A program made the translations under genes and the position numbers. This document shows positions 47,362 to 62,300 of a stretch of DNA of 64,000 nucleotides, piece by piece. The stretch spans positions 744,001 to 808,000 of the forward strand of contig CP137680.1 of the NCBI GenBank assembly GCA_037976565.1, written 5' to 3'. Each line of letters opens with the position of its first letter. Positions within the stretch are counted from its first letter, which is position 1. Origin of the DNA: Mesocentrotus franciscanus (lineage: Eukaryota > Echinodermata > Echinoidea > Camarodonta > Strongylocentrotidae). Under the pieces are notes generated by a model that had not been told where the DNA came from, made no database searches, and saw only the letters and a list, made by a program, of their open reading frames with translations.

Positions 47362-50300
47362 GTAAATGCAAATTAAGGTGGCCAAACTAATGCTTACAAG
47401 TACCTTCAATGTAGGCCAATTTGTAGTGGACGGTTTTGTAAATGGATTTAGAATTATAGACTGCTCCAGTGGCAACATAAAACACCATAGTATTTATGAG
47501 CATATATGTATTGTATATATGTTATGATTTGTTTTTTTGTATAAATCCATGGTGTATTCTTTAAAAAATAATAATTTGAAATTTTAAAAGAAAAGAGGTA
47601 AGAAAGCTTTGCTTTATCTGTGTACATGTTGTAATATGTATATATATATTTCAATTAAATTAAATGTAGATAAATTCATGGAAATTGGAAAATTGCTTAA
47701 AAAGGAGATATTCTAAAGTTTCTTTCCTCCCCAAAGCTCCATTTATTTTAGATAATTAATGAAAATGATTGGATTTATATAGAACCTTTTCAATGTGCTG
47801 AAACTCTTATCTTTTAAAAATTAATGCTGTTCTAAGAAATAACATTGGTTAAATGACCCTTTATTAGTTTGTTTGTAATTTCTTTTTATAAAGTGAGATA
47901 GCATTAGCTTCGGTACACCTAATTAATGAAGTTTAATTAAAGTAACGGAATAAAAAACAGTGATCCTCAAATCAATATTTTGATATGGTAACATGTTGTC
48001 AGCAGCGGCCTATATCCGAGACATCCTGCTCATTGCAGTCCTTTCTCATTGCACTTTTGAAAGATTTTGATCCCTAAGTCTGATCGAATGTCATGAACTT
48101 CACCCCACTCTCGATGGATCTATAAAAACCACATATTCTATTCTAAAGCTCGTCAAAGTTACAACGCGTAGGCTCTTAATGTAATGTAGTGCCTTAGGCA
48201 GTCATTTCTGGCTGGACGTAGACTGGAATGTACAACCGATACATAGTTTTGTGTAGTACTTCTCCCTTATAATCTGTGCATGCTGGTGTAGTCATTAAGT
48301 GCTGTCTTCGTAAAACGTTTCATTCAGCTTTTATCTAACTAGGAGAATGCTATTGGCAAGTATATTCTGCTGTGTATTATCCTACTTTTTGTTTGAGAGG
48401 CATGTAAAAGAAACCAAAACTATTAATACCAAGGTTGAAAAGAATTATTTTAACTCTTATTAAAATAAGTTGTAAAATTGAAGTAATCCTCTCAAATTCT
48501 TAAGTGTTAACTTTTGAAAGTGTTTTCTTCTTAGACAATTTTTCCTTTTTCATCCTCTTTTTGTTGTGGTTGTTGTTGCTCTAGCTAAGCTTCATCTTGA
48601 GAGTTTTACTAATGAATTCATTCCATTTTAGTTGAACCTTGACCATCACTTTCTTATTCTTAGTTGATTTGCAAAGAAATATGCAATAATAATCCAATGG
48701 AAAAAAGAATTTGAGTATACATATATATTGGTATACTAGTACGGTACATTCTTGGTTTGTGTACTGTACTCAAACTCGGTATATTTGCCTTTGAATCTAG
48801 CCCATCATTTGTATACTCGTAACTCTTTAGAGAATTTCTTGTCATTTATCTGTGTAATTAGTAATGCCCTCTGACGAGTGTTTCTTTAATCTCAAGTTAA
48901 GTTTTATTGACTTTCTGATTAGGTTTGTTTACCCTTTAAAACTGATCTTTGTATTCCCTCTCTATAAGGCCTGGTCTCTACTTTAAAAATTCAAAGCTTT
49001 TAGTAGAATAATGTTATATCCATGTAGCCATTGACTCTGACTTCATTGAAATTTGAGTAAAACTCAGGTTATATTAAGATACAAGTAATGTTTTTAAAAT
49101 AAGCCTTTAAAAACAAATTTGCAGAGGGAAAACTTTTTGCATCAAGTATTTACGTAAATGGAATGTCTTTGAAAAGTATAGTAATTATCCCACAGGTTTG
49201 TTAGTACATGATGGGAGGGGAGGGGATAGGCTAGGGGTAAAAAATAGCATTATAGATCATATCCTGGTAATACGAATTACATTCTCTCACCCCTCTTTTG
49301 AATAGCATATGTTGTACTATCACTTTTCATAGAATTTTAAATTCTGATATTTGTGCTTAGTGTCTGTAAATAATTAACCATAAATTTAGGTATTTTAACA
49401 TATGTCCAGAATACTCTCCTATTTAATGTTTTAGTTTGTATTTTTTTGGATTGTTCCTAAAGTACACACCGGAATGTAAAATCGTTTTTAGAAAGTTTTA
49501 AGTCACATTATTTAGCTAAATGTATGTATGAAGTTATTTTTAAAAATATATTTCTGCACAGAATTCTGATGGATCTCCGATGGAAGTGGCTGGAGAGGAG
49601 ACTAGATGTAAGATGTCGTCTGAGGAGTGCAAAGTACCCATAGTAGATACCACGGGGAGTGTACAGGTCCTCAACAATGGCAACAAACAAATACCTCTAA
49701 CTAATCTAGCGTAAGTCTGATTGATAAACTTTGTGTCATAATATAAGAAAGATTGATAAACCATGAGTCTATGTCTTGTTAAATTGGCTGTAAACAACCA
49801 CAAGTGATGCTTATTTAGAAATATGAAATTTAAGTCATACTCCTGATCACAAAGAGCTTGTATTTTCTTACCTTTATACCATAATTAAATAATCCATCAT
49901 ATACATAGAAAATAATTATTGCATTGAAATGAATTATGATTAAGGAATTATCTTACTGAATACTCTGGGCTAGCAGAAGATTAATACTGATTCAAATCAC
50001 TGATTTTTTTATTTTTATTTTTATTTTTATTTATTTATTTTTTTTTTTGGGGGGGGGGGAAGAATTAGCGATTTAGATTCTTTTTCATCAGTTTGATTTC
50101 GATAACTGAATTTAAAATTTCCAGCGCTGCTAAAATTGGTAATCAGATTAAATTAGACTGGAAATATTGAAGGTAATCTATTATCAAATATAAAGGAAAT
50201 TATTAAAATGAAGATCAAATAGAGCTGAAGACTATAAACAAGGTAGCTAGCATATAATCATAGTATTAGACCAAAATGTGCATCTAGATGAAATATAATA

Positions 50301-53300
50301 AAATGATATTGTCTTTACTGCACTGTGGGGCAGCCATAATTCTGAGCAAAAGAAACGGGATTCAGTCATCATTACTTAGATATGTTTAAATTTGTAAATT
50401 TAATGGCACTCAGTGGAAGGAAAAGAATTGTGACGTTGGATTGTATCTGTGAAGGATACTTACCAAAAGATGAAGTTGTTTTCATGCTTAAAACCTGCTG
50501 TACAGCGGAGCACCAGAGAGAGAGAGAGAGAGAGAGGCAGGCAGACAGACAGAGACAGAGAGAGAGAGACAAACAGACAGAGACAGACAGACAGACAGAG
50601 AGAGAGGCAGGCAGACAGACAGAGACACAGAGAGAGACAAACAGACAGAGACAGAGACAGACAGACAGATAGAGAGAGAGAGAGGCAGACAGACAGAGAC
50701 ACAGAGAGAGACAAACAGACAGAGACAGAGACAGAAAGACAGACAGAGAGAGAGAGAGAGGGGCAAGCAGACAGACAGAGACACAGAGAGAGACAAACAG
50801 ACAGAGACAGAGACAGACAGAGAGAGAGAGAGAGAGAGAGAGACTCGGAACTGATATCTAGACTATGTTTTTGAAAGTCATTAAGAATTTTATTTAAAAA
50901 TAAGTATAAGTTCCAAATTAAAAGATTATATGTATGTTTAAATTTGTAAATTTGTTGGAACTCTTCATGGTTAATATGCAGAACTGGTATCTAGAATACT
51001 AAGAATTTTATTTAAAAGTAAGTATTAGCTCTTGATTAAAAGAGAAATAGTTAGAAGCCTATATATACGAGTATGATCTTTGAATATAATATCTTGAACA
51101 TTGCTGCAATATACTTAATGCATATCCTGGATCTATACATATGTACTTTGCACATTCTAGAGCGTCATATCTTAGACCTGACTCTCATTCCTATACTCTA
51201 TTCATCATTCAATGATTGGCCTTCGTCATGTGAGTCATGATGTTGAAAACAGCTGTGAGCAATGTGGAGAAAGATCACTTAAGCTAAGAATTTAGCGAGT
51301 GCTTTGTATGTTATGTGTGTTTTTGCTGATATATCTGCTTTAATTAGAAGACATATCAGTCATCAGTAGCCATGGGCCTCGCGTTCTGATTATCGACTTT
51401 TATTTTTCCCATTTTTCTTAAATCCAAGTCTAATTCTTTTATAAGGACCTTTATTGTTGCACAAAGTAGAGGGATATTAGTATATTACCATAAACTAAAG
51501 GTATTACTCAGATTAAAATGGCAATGTTATTCAAGTACAGGTGCGAATCCACACAATTTTCCTTCAAATTAAACTTCAAATTAAAAATGAGAGGATTCAA
51601 CCCCTTTTATTTTCTTCATTCATTGTATGTAATAATAAGTCTGATCAGGAGTAAGTATTAGTGGGTTTACAGTGAAGTTTTTTCGAAGTGCTGTATTTTT
51701 GATTTGCTGTTCCAAGAACTTTCTAGAGCCAAATTATTTGGAAACAAAACCCACCATTCAATCCTCATCATTTGTTAACGGAATGATAGTTACTTGAGTT
51801 ATGCTTAAATGATTTGGGGACTTGATAATGCAATTTACATTAAAAAATAACAAGTAATAACTTGAGTCAGAATCTATTTTTATATGCACAGTCATCTATT
51901 CTCACTTGAATCCAAGCTTCCCAACAAAAAGGGTCTGTTGCCCTTTCTAATTTGGTAAATGTAAAAATAGTGCAATGAAGAAAGTACTTAAACGTCCAGA
52001 GCGGAAACACAGTTTGAATGAGGAACTTCCTAATACTTCTTGCGGAAAGTTCGCCATCAATAATATGCAGCTACTGATATACATTGTAAATGAGAAAGTG
52101 TTTTATCTTCCTTGAAGGAATACAAATGCCTCGAGTCAGGAAGAGGACTATTTCCTCTCAGAAATCAAGCCCCAATATTTTTGAGATAGTACAACTGCAT
52201 GTCTCCCACAGTGGGTTTGATAGGAAGCAGTCTGTGCAGTGTTCATACGTACATTAAGCAAGAAGGCTTGAATAATGGAAGACCACAATCCACAACCCCA
52301 CATTACTTTGAGAGCACTTTGACCCAGTATATTGTACCATTAATCAACTTGCCACATCATTTCCATGAGGTAAGCAGAATTTTAAAAAATGAGAATGTAT
52401 GAAAAAGGGCTAAATCATTTTTGTTTTTGTCTTTATGATGAATGATAATAAAAAATACAGATACAACAGAATGAAATGGCAAAATGATATTTCAGAGCGG
52501 ACTTTCCTGAAATACATAGATGAGTTTTTCAAATTCTTCCTATCTTTTTCAATTTTTAGACAAAATTATCTCTTGTTTTTAACACTTACATGTAGCTTGA
52601 AAGCCATTGTTCAAAAACAGTAGATAACTTTCTCTTCTGCTGCTGATATGTGTTGGATAGATTGAGAGTATGTAGACTAATGGGTAGACTAATGGGGCTT
52701 GTATCGTCTTCTCAAAGCCAGAAGGACATTAACTCTGTGTCAAAGTATATGAATTAACGCCCTTCTGGCTCCAAACAGATGATACAAAATGTACATCAAT
52801 GAATGTTGAGCTCAATGCTCTATCTATCCATCTACTTAGATAAATGTAGATCGGGTATTAGCTTCTAGTAGTCTTATATTCCAGACTTCTTGTACATTAT
52901 GATAGTGAGGGAAGAATATCTCTTTTCCTTGAGTTCAGGGCAGATATCAGTACCTAGGCATGAAGCTGGTAATGAAACACACATAAATGCATATAGAGCT
53001 GCAGATAACTGAATTGTGTAAATTCAGAACACAATAATCTGTTAGAATTGAACTGTAAATTCAGACCACAATAATCTCACCGATCGAGTTGGATATCTGA
53101 ACGGCTGTATCATCAAAGGATTGTATTTCACCATCATGTAGCTGCAACATGATATACCAATCAAGTGACACTATCATGATCATAATCATTGTTTGATGTT
53201 GATACAAACACTTGTGATATTCACTTTTATGATTGGGTTATTATACCATTTACATTAGCCACATTTAAGAATATAATGTGGCATGCAGTTGGTCTGTGCA

Positions 53301-56300
53301 TTAATTGTACTTGTAGGGATGTCTATTAATGTCTAAATACAGAGAAACTTTGATAGATACATTAGCATTATTGAGCTTTCAATAAGGCCACACATACAAA
53401 ATTATGTTAATTGCTTTTTATGATTGGATTTTTGTATCCCATAAAAATGGCAATAAGAGTATATAATATGTCGTTCTTGTGGTTTGCACACTGTATAGGG
53501 GATTGTCTAATTGTGTATATTTATAGTCACAGATAAACTCTGGTATTTACAGTAGCAGTACATATTTGTTCTCTGGGCAATTGGCAATTAATGTGAGATA
53601 GATAAGGCCCATTTATATTGCCATAAAACCTATCTGAAGTAGAAAAAATTTGTTTTATTTTTATCATTTACACTACTGGAAAACTCATAAAAACCATAGG
53701 TGTTCAACAATTCTGTTTGTTGGTGAGTTGTGCGCATGCGCCACTTGTAGCTGCTCTGAATGCGTTAGCTCCAAAGCGAGGAGAGTCATGTGACCAAAAA
53801 CCATAATAATTCACTGGTGTTTTGAGAGTGAGCATTCACACTACAAAACCATGGGAGTTTGGCCAGCATTTTAAAAACCACAATCCAGAGGTGGGTGTGT
53901 TTTTTGTGATGCAAGTTTTTTTGTGTGTGTTTACAAATTATAACAAAACCCTGGAGTGTAAGAAAAACCAATGGTTTTTGCTCGCAGTGTTAATGACCCT
54001 ACTGTAACCACAGTATTTTGGGGACCTCCAGTCAGCCTAGATGTTGTATTAACAATATCTTCCTATTCATAAAACAAAACAGTTTCTTCTTGAACTGCAA
54101 ATTTAGTGGGAAATAATACAAAATAAGAAGCTATAAGAAAAAGAAAAAAAACATAATTAAATAATTACTCTTTCTGAAAATATTAAAGTTTTGAGTTCCA
54201 TATTGTAAATGTTATAATGTTTAAGGAAATCAGTGATGATTCGAAAGGATGACCATTTTGGCTTACCGTATATGTGTATGTACTTATTTTTAAGTTGAGT
54301 TACTAGCCTTATTTTACTATGTGAGATTCCCAAGGGTGTGTTTAGATAGGTTGTTGTGGATGAAAGGTCATCATATGGGTGTAGAGAGCTTTGAATCTGA
54401 CCTCAATAGCTTAGTGGTTTGTTAATCACAAAGTTCATTAAATAACACCAAAATTAGTTAGCCATAGCTAGTCTGCTGCTCATTTATATTGGTTCTCACT
54501 TCTCTCAAAGTATTTAAACAGGCCTGCTTGTAAATTTTGTGCAGGTATACACATTTGACAGGGCTGCAATGTTAGTGATTAATTATATTACATTATTACA
54601 CTACATGTATTATCCTGTGTAATCTGTGCTTAAATAATGAGGGTTTTTGCGTGCCCCATTTTGAGTTTAATACAGACTAGATGCATGCACTCACCATGTT
54701 CTGTAGCTATGATATTAGCCTTTAATTGTTACATTTTGCTCATGTAGGATGGCCTGCCAAATTAATGGATTTTTTAAAAGAATGCTTTTTGCATGTATCA
54801 ACATTGGTAAATCATGCGATGTGTATATTTATGCACATTTCAACTGTCATATATAGTGTAGAAAATGATAGAAAAAGAAAACAGAAACAGAGAGGACCAA
54901 ATTCTGATTTCATTACATCAAATTAAATATCCCAGACTGAAGCATCCCTTATAGTGATACATGTTCCTGTTCTTACTACATACAAAGTTCAATGTAATAA
55001 TTCATATTGATCAAGATATAACATCACCTTTATGTTTTTTCAAATTTTTGTTTACACATGTATGCATCTGTACAATTTTGTTCACATATTGAGATTGACT
55101 TATCTAAAATATATTCATGTGTGAGGCAGTTAGGAAACAGGTTCACTAATTTTGATATGAATCATCGACTGCATATTCACATTTTCTTGGAAACTATGTC
55201 TTTATGAAGCTAGATATCAATCAAGAAAAATAATTTCTCTTTCTACTCCCTCTCAAACAGGAAAGCCCAGTTAAAAGTCAGGAGATTTGTAGAACATCTA
55301 GCTGTGAGGTAAGCTCCTGCATGTATGAAACATCTAACGGGTTTCACTCTCTACTTTCTTACATTACATTAAAAACTTAAAGTTTCCTTTACATTAAAAA
55401 ATGTTCAACTTTCCTTTGCTATGATTTGAAACTTGAAAGAAAATAATTGATATTGAATTTACAAGAAATTGTTCTCACTATTAGTTTAGATTAAAGGTTT
55501 AAACCTTGTAAGTAAAATCTTACACAATTTACTTTAAGTAGTTGCAAGATAATTTACCTTTCTTGCTGAATTGTATGTTGCCATTTCTATGGGCTACCTT
55601 AATTCTTCTCCCATTGAAGATTGACACATCAGAAATGAACTGTTCCTTCAGTTTATTTTTAATATTTTCAAATCTCATGAACAGCTTCATGTTGATTTTT
55701 TGTCAATTCTGTGTGAAGCATATGAATTGTTCAAGTTTCAGTAATGAGTATTTGAATTTTGTTACTTATATACTCTTTTTATTTGGGGAAGTGCTGTTCA
55801 ATATTTCAATAATGATCTAAAGGCTACATTGTGTAATTAATTAATTAATTATCTTATTTTTTTTAATTTTCCTATCAGATTAATTGGAGTACTATTGGTC
55901 TTTGTGGATATCATCATTGTGATTGTTGATATCATCATCGACCCTAAACAAGAATCACCTCTAGAGATATATGATATCTTCTCTCTATGTATCTGGCTCT
56001 ACTTCTTCATTGAAATATGCCTTAGGATATTTGCCAAAGGGTAAGTAACTTTTAATGTTTTTGATTGATGATTGTGGTAATGATGATGATGATGTTGAAT
56101 GTGATGTTAATGGTGGTGATGATGATGATGATGATGATAATGATGATACTGATCATACTGATGATGTGTGATGATGAGGTTGATGATAATGTCACATCTC
56201 AATTAAGGGATTAGACCTCCCTGCGAGGTCACTGGCAGGTGGTTATCTCATCAAATCAGCTCTCAATTAACATAAGAAAAAGGGCATCGTGGGGATCAAT

Positions 56301-59300
56301 GGGTACCGCTTAGGCATTGTTGGATGTATAGAGGGCGCAAGTAGCTATAAGTAGTGCAGTGGGGCTTTAAAGAAGACATGAAAACATCTTCTCACTTTAA
56401 CTTTATTGGTAGAAGACAGAAGAAGTATACGTCTGCAGACAATGATTAAGATCTGGTCCAAATTAAGTGTTATGATGATCTTGATGACACAGATTTGTCT
56501 GTTTTTCCATATAAAAGTCAACTTGACAAGAAATCATTATCTTCTTGCTGTCATTTCTAAGCTTCTGTAAGGAAACACCAATGGTATAGAAAAGGGTATT
56601 ATTCGACAAATTAGCTTAATGTATTAAAAATGTATAAAGTTTAGATTTGAAATATCACATGTCAAATTACTTTACTTGTATAAAAAAGCAACTAAAATTA
56701 GATATTTATTGCCATGTCAGGTACAAACCAAACAAACACATAAATGTGAAAATATATGTAATAATTATAGATCATTCAGTGAGTAACACATATTCTTTTT
56801 TTATCTTCCTCTTACAGCTCAGAGTTTTTCCACAATAAACTTGACTTATTAGATCTAGCTATAGTAGTCATCACTGGGTCTGTAACATGGACTTATGTCA
56901 TAGCAGACTTCACAGGAGCAAACTCAGATGTAGGAAAGTAAGTATATCAACACTTTCATATTGTGAGATGATCGAGCCAGAAGCAGAAGGGTATTAACTT
57001 TGTGTCAAATTGTATGAATTATCCCCTCTGGCTCTCAACACACAATATAAATATATATTTCTTTTTACCCTTTTGATTATTTCTAGCATCTACAATGTAC
57101 CTAAACATCTGTGTCATTTTTGTCTATTAGTGTGTACTTTCATTTGTTTGTATTTTACACAATAGCAAGTGCCAGACCACTAATTGGGCTATCATGTGGA
57201 GGGAAAACTTTTTTTTTTTATTATTATCATTATTTGTTTGAATATATTATTATTATTGTTATTATTATTATTATTATTTTTTGTTGTTGAAATGTCTATA
57301 TTTGCAAAATAATCACTCTGTATGTACTTGCACATTTCATGTTTTACAATCAATCCATCAGTCACATTTCTAGGTCATAAATGTCGTGAAAATGATAACC
57401 TATTAGTAATTATCTCTGTGATCGATGGACCCTATCATGAATTTCTGGTTAGTTAAGCCCAACACAGGCCCTGTTTTTACAAAACTTATTATCAATAACA
57501 ACTTGATAGATAACACCAACAAATTTTCTCCCAGCCAAATCAAATTCTATGATTTCAGTAGCTTATATCGGTAACTTTTGACTGATAACAAGTTTTATGA
57601 AACAAGTATGTGGTCTTTGAGAGTGTTTTCAGGTCATCTGTATCTGCAGACTGACAAGTTTCTGTATATTAATAAGTCCAGTAGTTAAATGGAGGGGAAT
57701 TATTTACTGTCCCAACATTGATATTTTGATTTAATGTTTGAAAATTCCCAATGCTTGTAGATTTGTCAGTGATTAGTCATAATTACTAATTATAGCTTCT
57801 AAAACACTTCCTCGTACTGCCAGTCAGATGACAGTTTTACACTCTATAGTCTACATTTTATCTGTCTATAGAGCCTGCTTGATATGGTAGGAAAAGTAGC
57901 TAGACTAAGTACTGCTATTCAAACGCTCCCAATAGTCCACCAGTCACTCAGTCTGATCAAATGAAATGGAATGACAGCATCAGTTCAGTCACATGTGAGA
58001 CATTCTCAGCCTTCTTAAACCAGACTTCCTGCATGGCTTCCTTACCCCAATGCATGGGTTCCTTTAAATCTTTTCCTTCTTAATTAATCACAGGAATATA
58101 TAACTCACTACTAAAAGCTGTTAATTTCCCAGAGACAAAAGAGCTAGAAATTTCCTCTTTTAAAATATTTATTGATTTTTTTTCTTCTTGTGACTCATCA
58201 TAAAGGATTAATGGCTTCTTGAAACTCATCCATCTTTAAACTTTGGGTATTTTAAAGATTGATTTATGCACACTAATTTACTTTAAGTTTCACTTAATTA
58301 TTACCTTAAAAGGCTTAATTCCATTCATCTTGCACTCTCCTGAGTTTAATGCAAAGCAGAAACAAGGAAGACAGATATCGACTATATACTCATGATTGGC
58401 TGCTTGAGATTATTGGATGTTTGCCAAGTGTTAGGCTGTCACTAGAATATCACCAGACACACATCCTAACAAACTCTTTCATCATGGTCTCTGAACTGAA
58501 TGTAGATTCTGTTATGTGTAGTTTTTAGCTATGCTCATCATTTAAAACAAATTTTTAAACATTATACAGCTTTATGGCTTTCCTCTGATATTTCTATATA
58601 CTTATTAGTGAGTTGTTGATTAAAAGCCTTACTATGCATTTATTAAAAAGTGTTTTTTAGTTTTGGTATTGTGTAGTCTGTTGTGGTCTCTTGGCATAAC
58701 AGAAACAAACTCTTCAGAATCAGAAGTAGTCTTGTTTTCAGCACCCACATGTTACTTTGTGTCCCACCCATCAAAATGATAAGAAACCTTGTTTTAAGGC
58801 AAACATGACACATGCATGCATAGAATAGTTGGAAAGCTATGTACATGTAGGTCATGCCATATTCTAGCTTACACACAAATATTGTCCAAATAATCATCAG
58901 ATTGGTTGTTTAGTATCAGCACAATTTATAATTAGTTTCTGTCAGTACTAAAAACCACAGAAAGGGAAAGTTTTGATTGCCTTGGTGAATAATATCAGCT
59001 GATTGCTGGGATTGAAAGTCATGTGACACCCTAATAAGACAGATTCATTACAATTATTTGGTATATTAAAGAGAAGGTTCATTGATTTTAAACTTGACTA
59101 AATTTGGTATCATTACAATCGAAAAATTACACTGATTAAAATTATTACATTTGTGTAACTTGTAAATTCCAGCGAAAATTATAAAAGTTGATTAAACGTG
59201 ACAAAAAATCAACCCACTCAATACCCCGAAAACATTGTAGTTCAGCTGATTTTTCAGTGGCGTCACAAAATGAACAATGGGCTGCTCAGCTGAAATGCAT

Positions 59301-62300
59301 TGACTCTCGGGTACCCATTTATACCCAACGTTGTTTACCTTAATACCCTGGAAATATTGATATGGACGAAAAACATACTTGATTTGAGTTTTGAGGAGAT
59401 AGAAGAAAGAAGTATCTCGGACATATCAACAACGACAATAGAGATTTGGGAGATCTCTAGACTATAGATCAATTTTATAACTTCTAAATAGCAAGTGGAT
59501 ATAATTATCGTTGATGTAGCGTTCAAGTATACCATAGGCCTGTCTGTGCATTACGCGTACGTATATAGTTACGTGCGTACAAGCTGCCTGCATTGCATCG
59601 CATCTTGTGCAGCTTGTTTGCCGTAGCCAGCCTAGCCCGGCGCTCGATCAAGCTGTGCAATTCAGCCCGGCGCTCGAGCTAGCCGTGGATCGCGAACTGG
59701 ACTGATCTAGGTCTTATCTCGGTTTCCCCCTTTCCCCATTTATCTGGTACTACGACTTAAATCATAAAAATCTAAACTAATCGGCCTAAACAGACATTTT
59801 CGTAATGAATATCTGGACAATTTTATATAGATTTGTCGCCTTTTTTGCTCCAGAAGAATCATTAGGTCAGCATGCAAAATGTCCTCTGCACTCCCAGATC
59901 AGACACATACATGCTCACCTGCCCTCAGGATATGTGATTATTTTCCCGATTTGTATGCTCAAATGTGACGGAAAATAACAAAAAAATCAAACAAACATTT
60001 GTAGAAAGTAATATTTATTCAGTGTATCTCATTCAAAATGCCAAAAATAAAGGAAATATCACCACTGGCGGTAAATATATAAACAACATTAACCCATATC
60101 TAAAAATTGCAATGGGTATCCAATATTGTCCCGAATGTGTGATGTAGGTTGTTCATATTGTGACGTCACATTATCGTATGTAAATAACGCCATCATTTCA
60201 CGTTATGAGTGGGTTCTGGAAAGGGTATCAAAATTGCATTTAATTTATTCCTCACAATAGTGAAGGCTTAAAAAGTACTTAATTAATTTTGTTAATGTTC
60301 TCAGCAATTCTGTAGAGGTACAATTTGCCTATTTTCCAAATTTCAATGAACCTTCTCTTTAATTACATGTATGTGTACATATATCTGAAATTAAACTGTG
60401 TCTGATCATACATGGATATATGCGTGAAGTCAATAGACTGTATACAATTTGTTGAGAATGATATCAAAACATGGCCTACAACTAGCAACATGCTAGTTTA
60501 TGTCTTGTGCAATCATCAGTAATGCATATTTGTGAATTGTTACTAAATTATTGAAATAGTCTTTAAACATTTTTATTCAAGTAACATTGCAATGCTTTTA
60601 CTCTTAATGCATGGCAGAACCCAGTTGTCACTGATTTGCAAGGATGTATTTGGTCATGTTTACTGAGGGCTAAAAATGGGTGCCTTTTCCTGTTTGTGTT
60701 CATTTGTCATCCATGCCATTATCAAAATGATCATTTGCCTACATCTGTACCTCATGTGATCAAACCTTTATTGAAGCTATTTTTATTGTGATGTCAATGA
60801 TATTATTCTTTTTCCTCCTGTTTGCCAGGATTATCATGGTGTGTCGTGTACTAAGAGTAGTGATGTTTGGCAGACTCATTAGTGAAAGGAGACATGTTAC
60901 TAAGGCCTCCAGAAAATTGGTGAGCTTACAATCTAACTTAATTTCATTATTGTATGGAGCAATGATGGCAATTACATACAGTAATTATAAAAGTTTGGGT
61001 GTAATCATGTTAGTGATCTTACACATAAATAATTCTTATTCAAATGATGAAGATGATGATGATAATTGACATTAACTCCACTGAATAGGAGGGAGAAGAG
61101 GACATTGTGCTGTACTTTACACTGAATGTAATGTATACAATTAATAACTGGTTGTTATAATTAATGTGACTATCTTTGTCACCAATTTGAAATATATAAA
61201 ACAGCAAAGATGTTTGCCAGATATCTTTATATTCAATCAATCTCCCCATGTTATCAGCTTTTATTCTGTCCCTTGCTATTGAGTGCATTACAATGAAAAA
61301 TCTTTTCCCTCTCTTTGTACTTGGAATTACCTTGATTCCTACTTTGTATATCAATTTGGTCTTGTAAACTCTCACACATAAATTCCAATAAGCCCATCTC
61401 TAAAAATAATATTTCTTTAGCTCTATGGTTCTTTGTTTTATTCGTCAGGTCTCTGAAAATAAGAGAAGATATCTACAAGATGGCTTTGATCTTGACCTGA
61501 CCTATGTCACTGGTAAGTGAAGAATTTTGACTAAGAATTGTTTTCTTGGAAGAAATGCGAGTCTCCAAGTTGGGTTGGTAGCTGTAGTATGTCTGACTGG
61601 TGGTTACTATGTAATACAGTGGCGATGATATGTGTTACTATTGCTCCTTATTTATTGCTACAAAGGAGGACTAGTACTCCTGGGCTCTTCATTACTGTAG
61701 GGCTTTTGGTCTCGTAGGCAGAGAACAATTGTTTTACTTCATTATATTGGCTCACATTTGTTTACAATGAGACTAAAAACTGTAATAAAGATGAAACATG
61801 ATAACTCACTGCTAGTTTTGTCTTGTATGACTTAGCTAAAGCAATCATATATTCAATTAGCTTAGTGTTCCTTGTGTCTGAACGGTGCTTTCTCTTTTGT
61901 GTGTGTGGATAGACTTGGATTAGATTGATTATTATTTGTAGTAGTAATATCAAATTTCTATCATCTTTCAGATCGAATCATTGCCTCATCCTTCCCGTCA
62001 TCTGGCAAGCAGTCAATCTACAGGAACCCAATCTCTGAAGTATCACGCTTTCTCAACACCAAGCATCCAGACCATTATAAAGTCATCAATCTTTGTAGTA
62101 AGTTATTCATTTTATCAAAATAAGCTGTCATAAATTCATCAATCTTTTCATCAAAGCTATTGATTTTGTCAACACAAGCACTGAACTGTTTTAAAGTTGT
62201 CAGTCTTTGTAGTAAGTTATTCGTTTGATTTAATACAAACACTGAGTAGTATAATGTAATCATGATTGTTATCAACAATAGTACTGTTATAAATTCATCA

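Larger units (their letters stand above)
49711..55260 (+). other. VSP intron 2
   Basis: 5.55 kb. It holds a T/G homopolymer block (49998-50062), the GA/CAGA array (50510-50842), a hairpin element (52701-52785) and a possible MITE (53671-53990). No nested gene is supported. Confidence 0.6.
56938..60828 (+). other. VSP intron 5 (before the S4 exon)
   Basis: 3.9 kb. It holds a hairpin element, a (TTA)n run at 57227-57285 and the TTAA-flanked element at 59070-60358. No alternative S4 exon was seen. Confidence 0.6.

Noticed and set aside
50382..50874. Arg/Gln/Glu-rich + frames and Leu/Ser/Cys-rich - frames
   Set aside because: They come from the GA/CAGA array inside a VSP intron.
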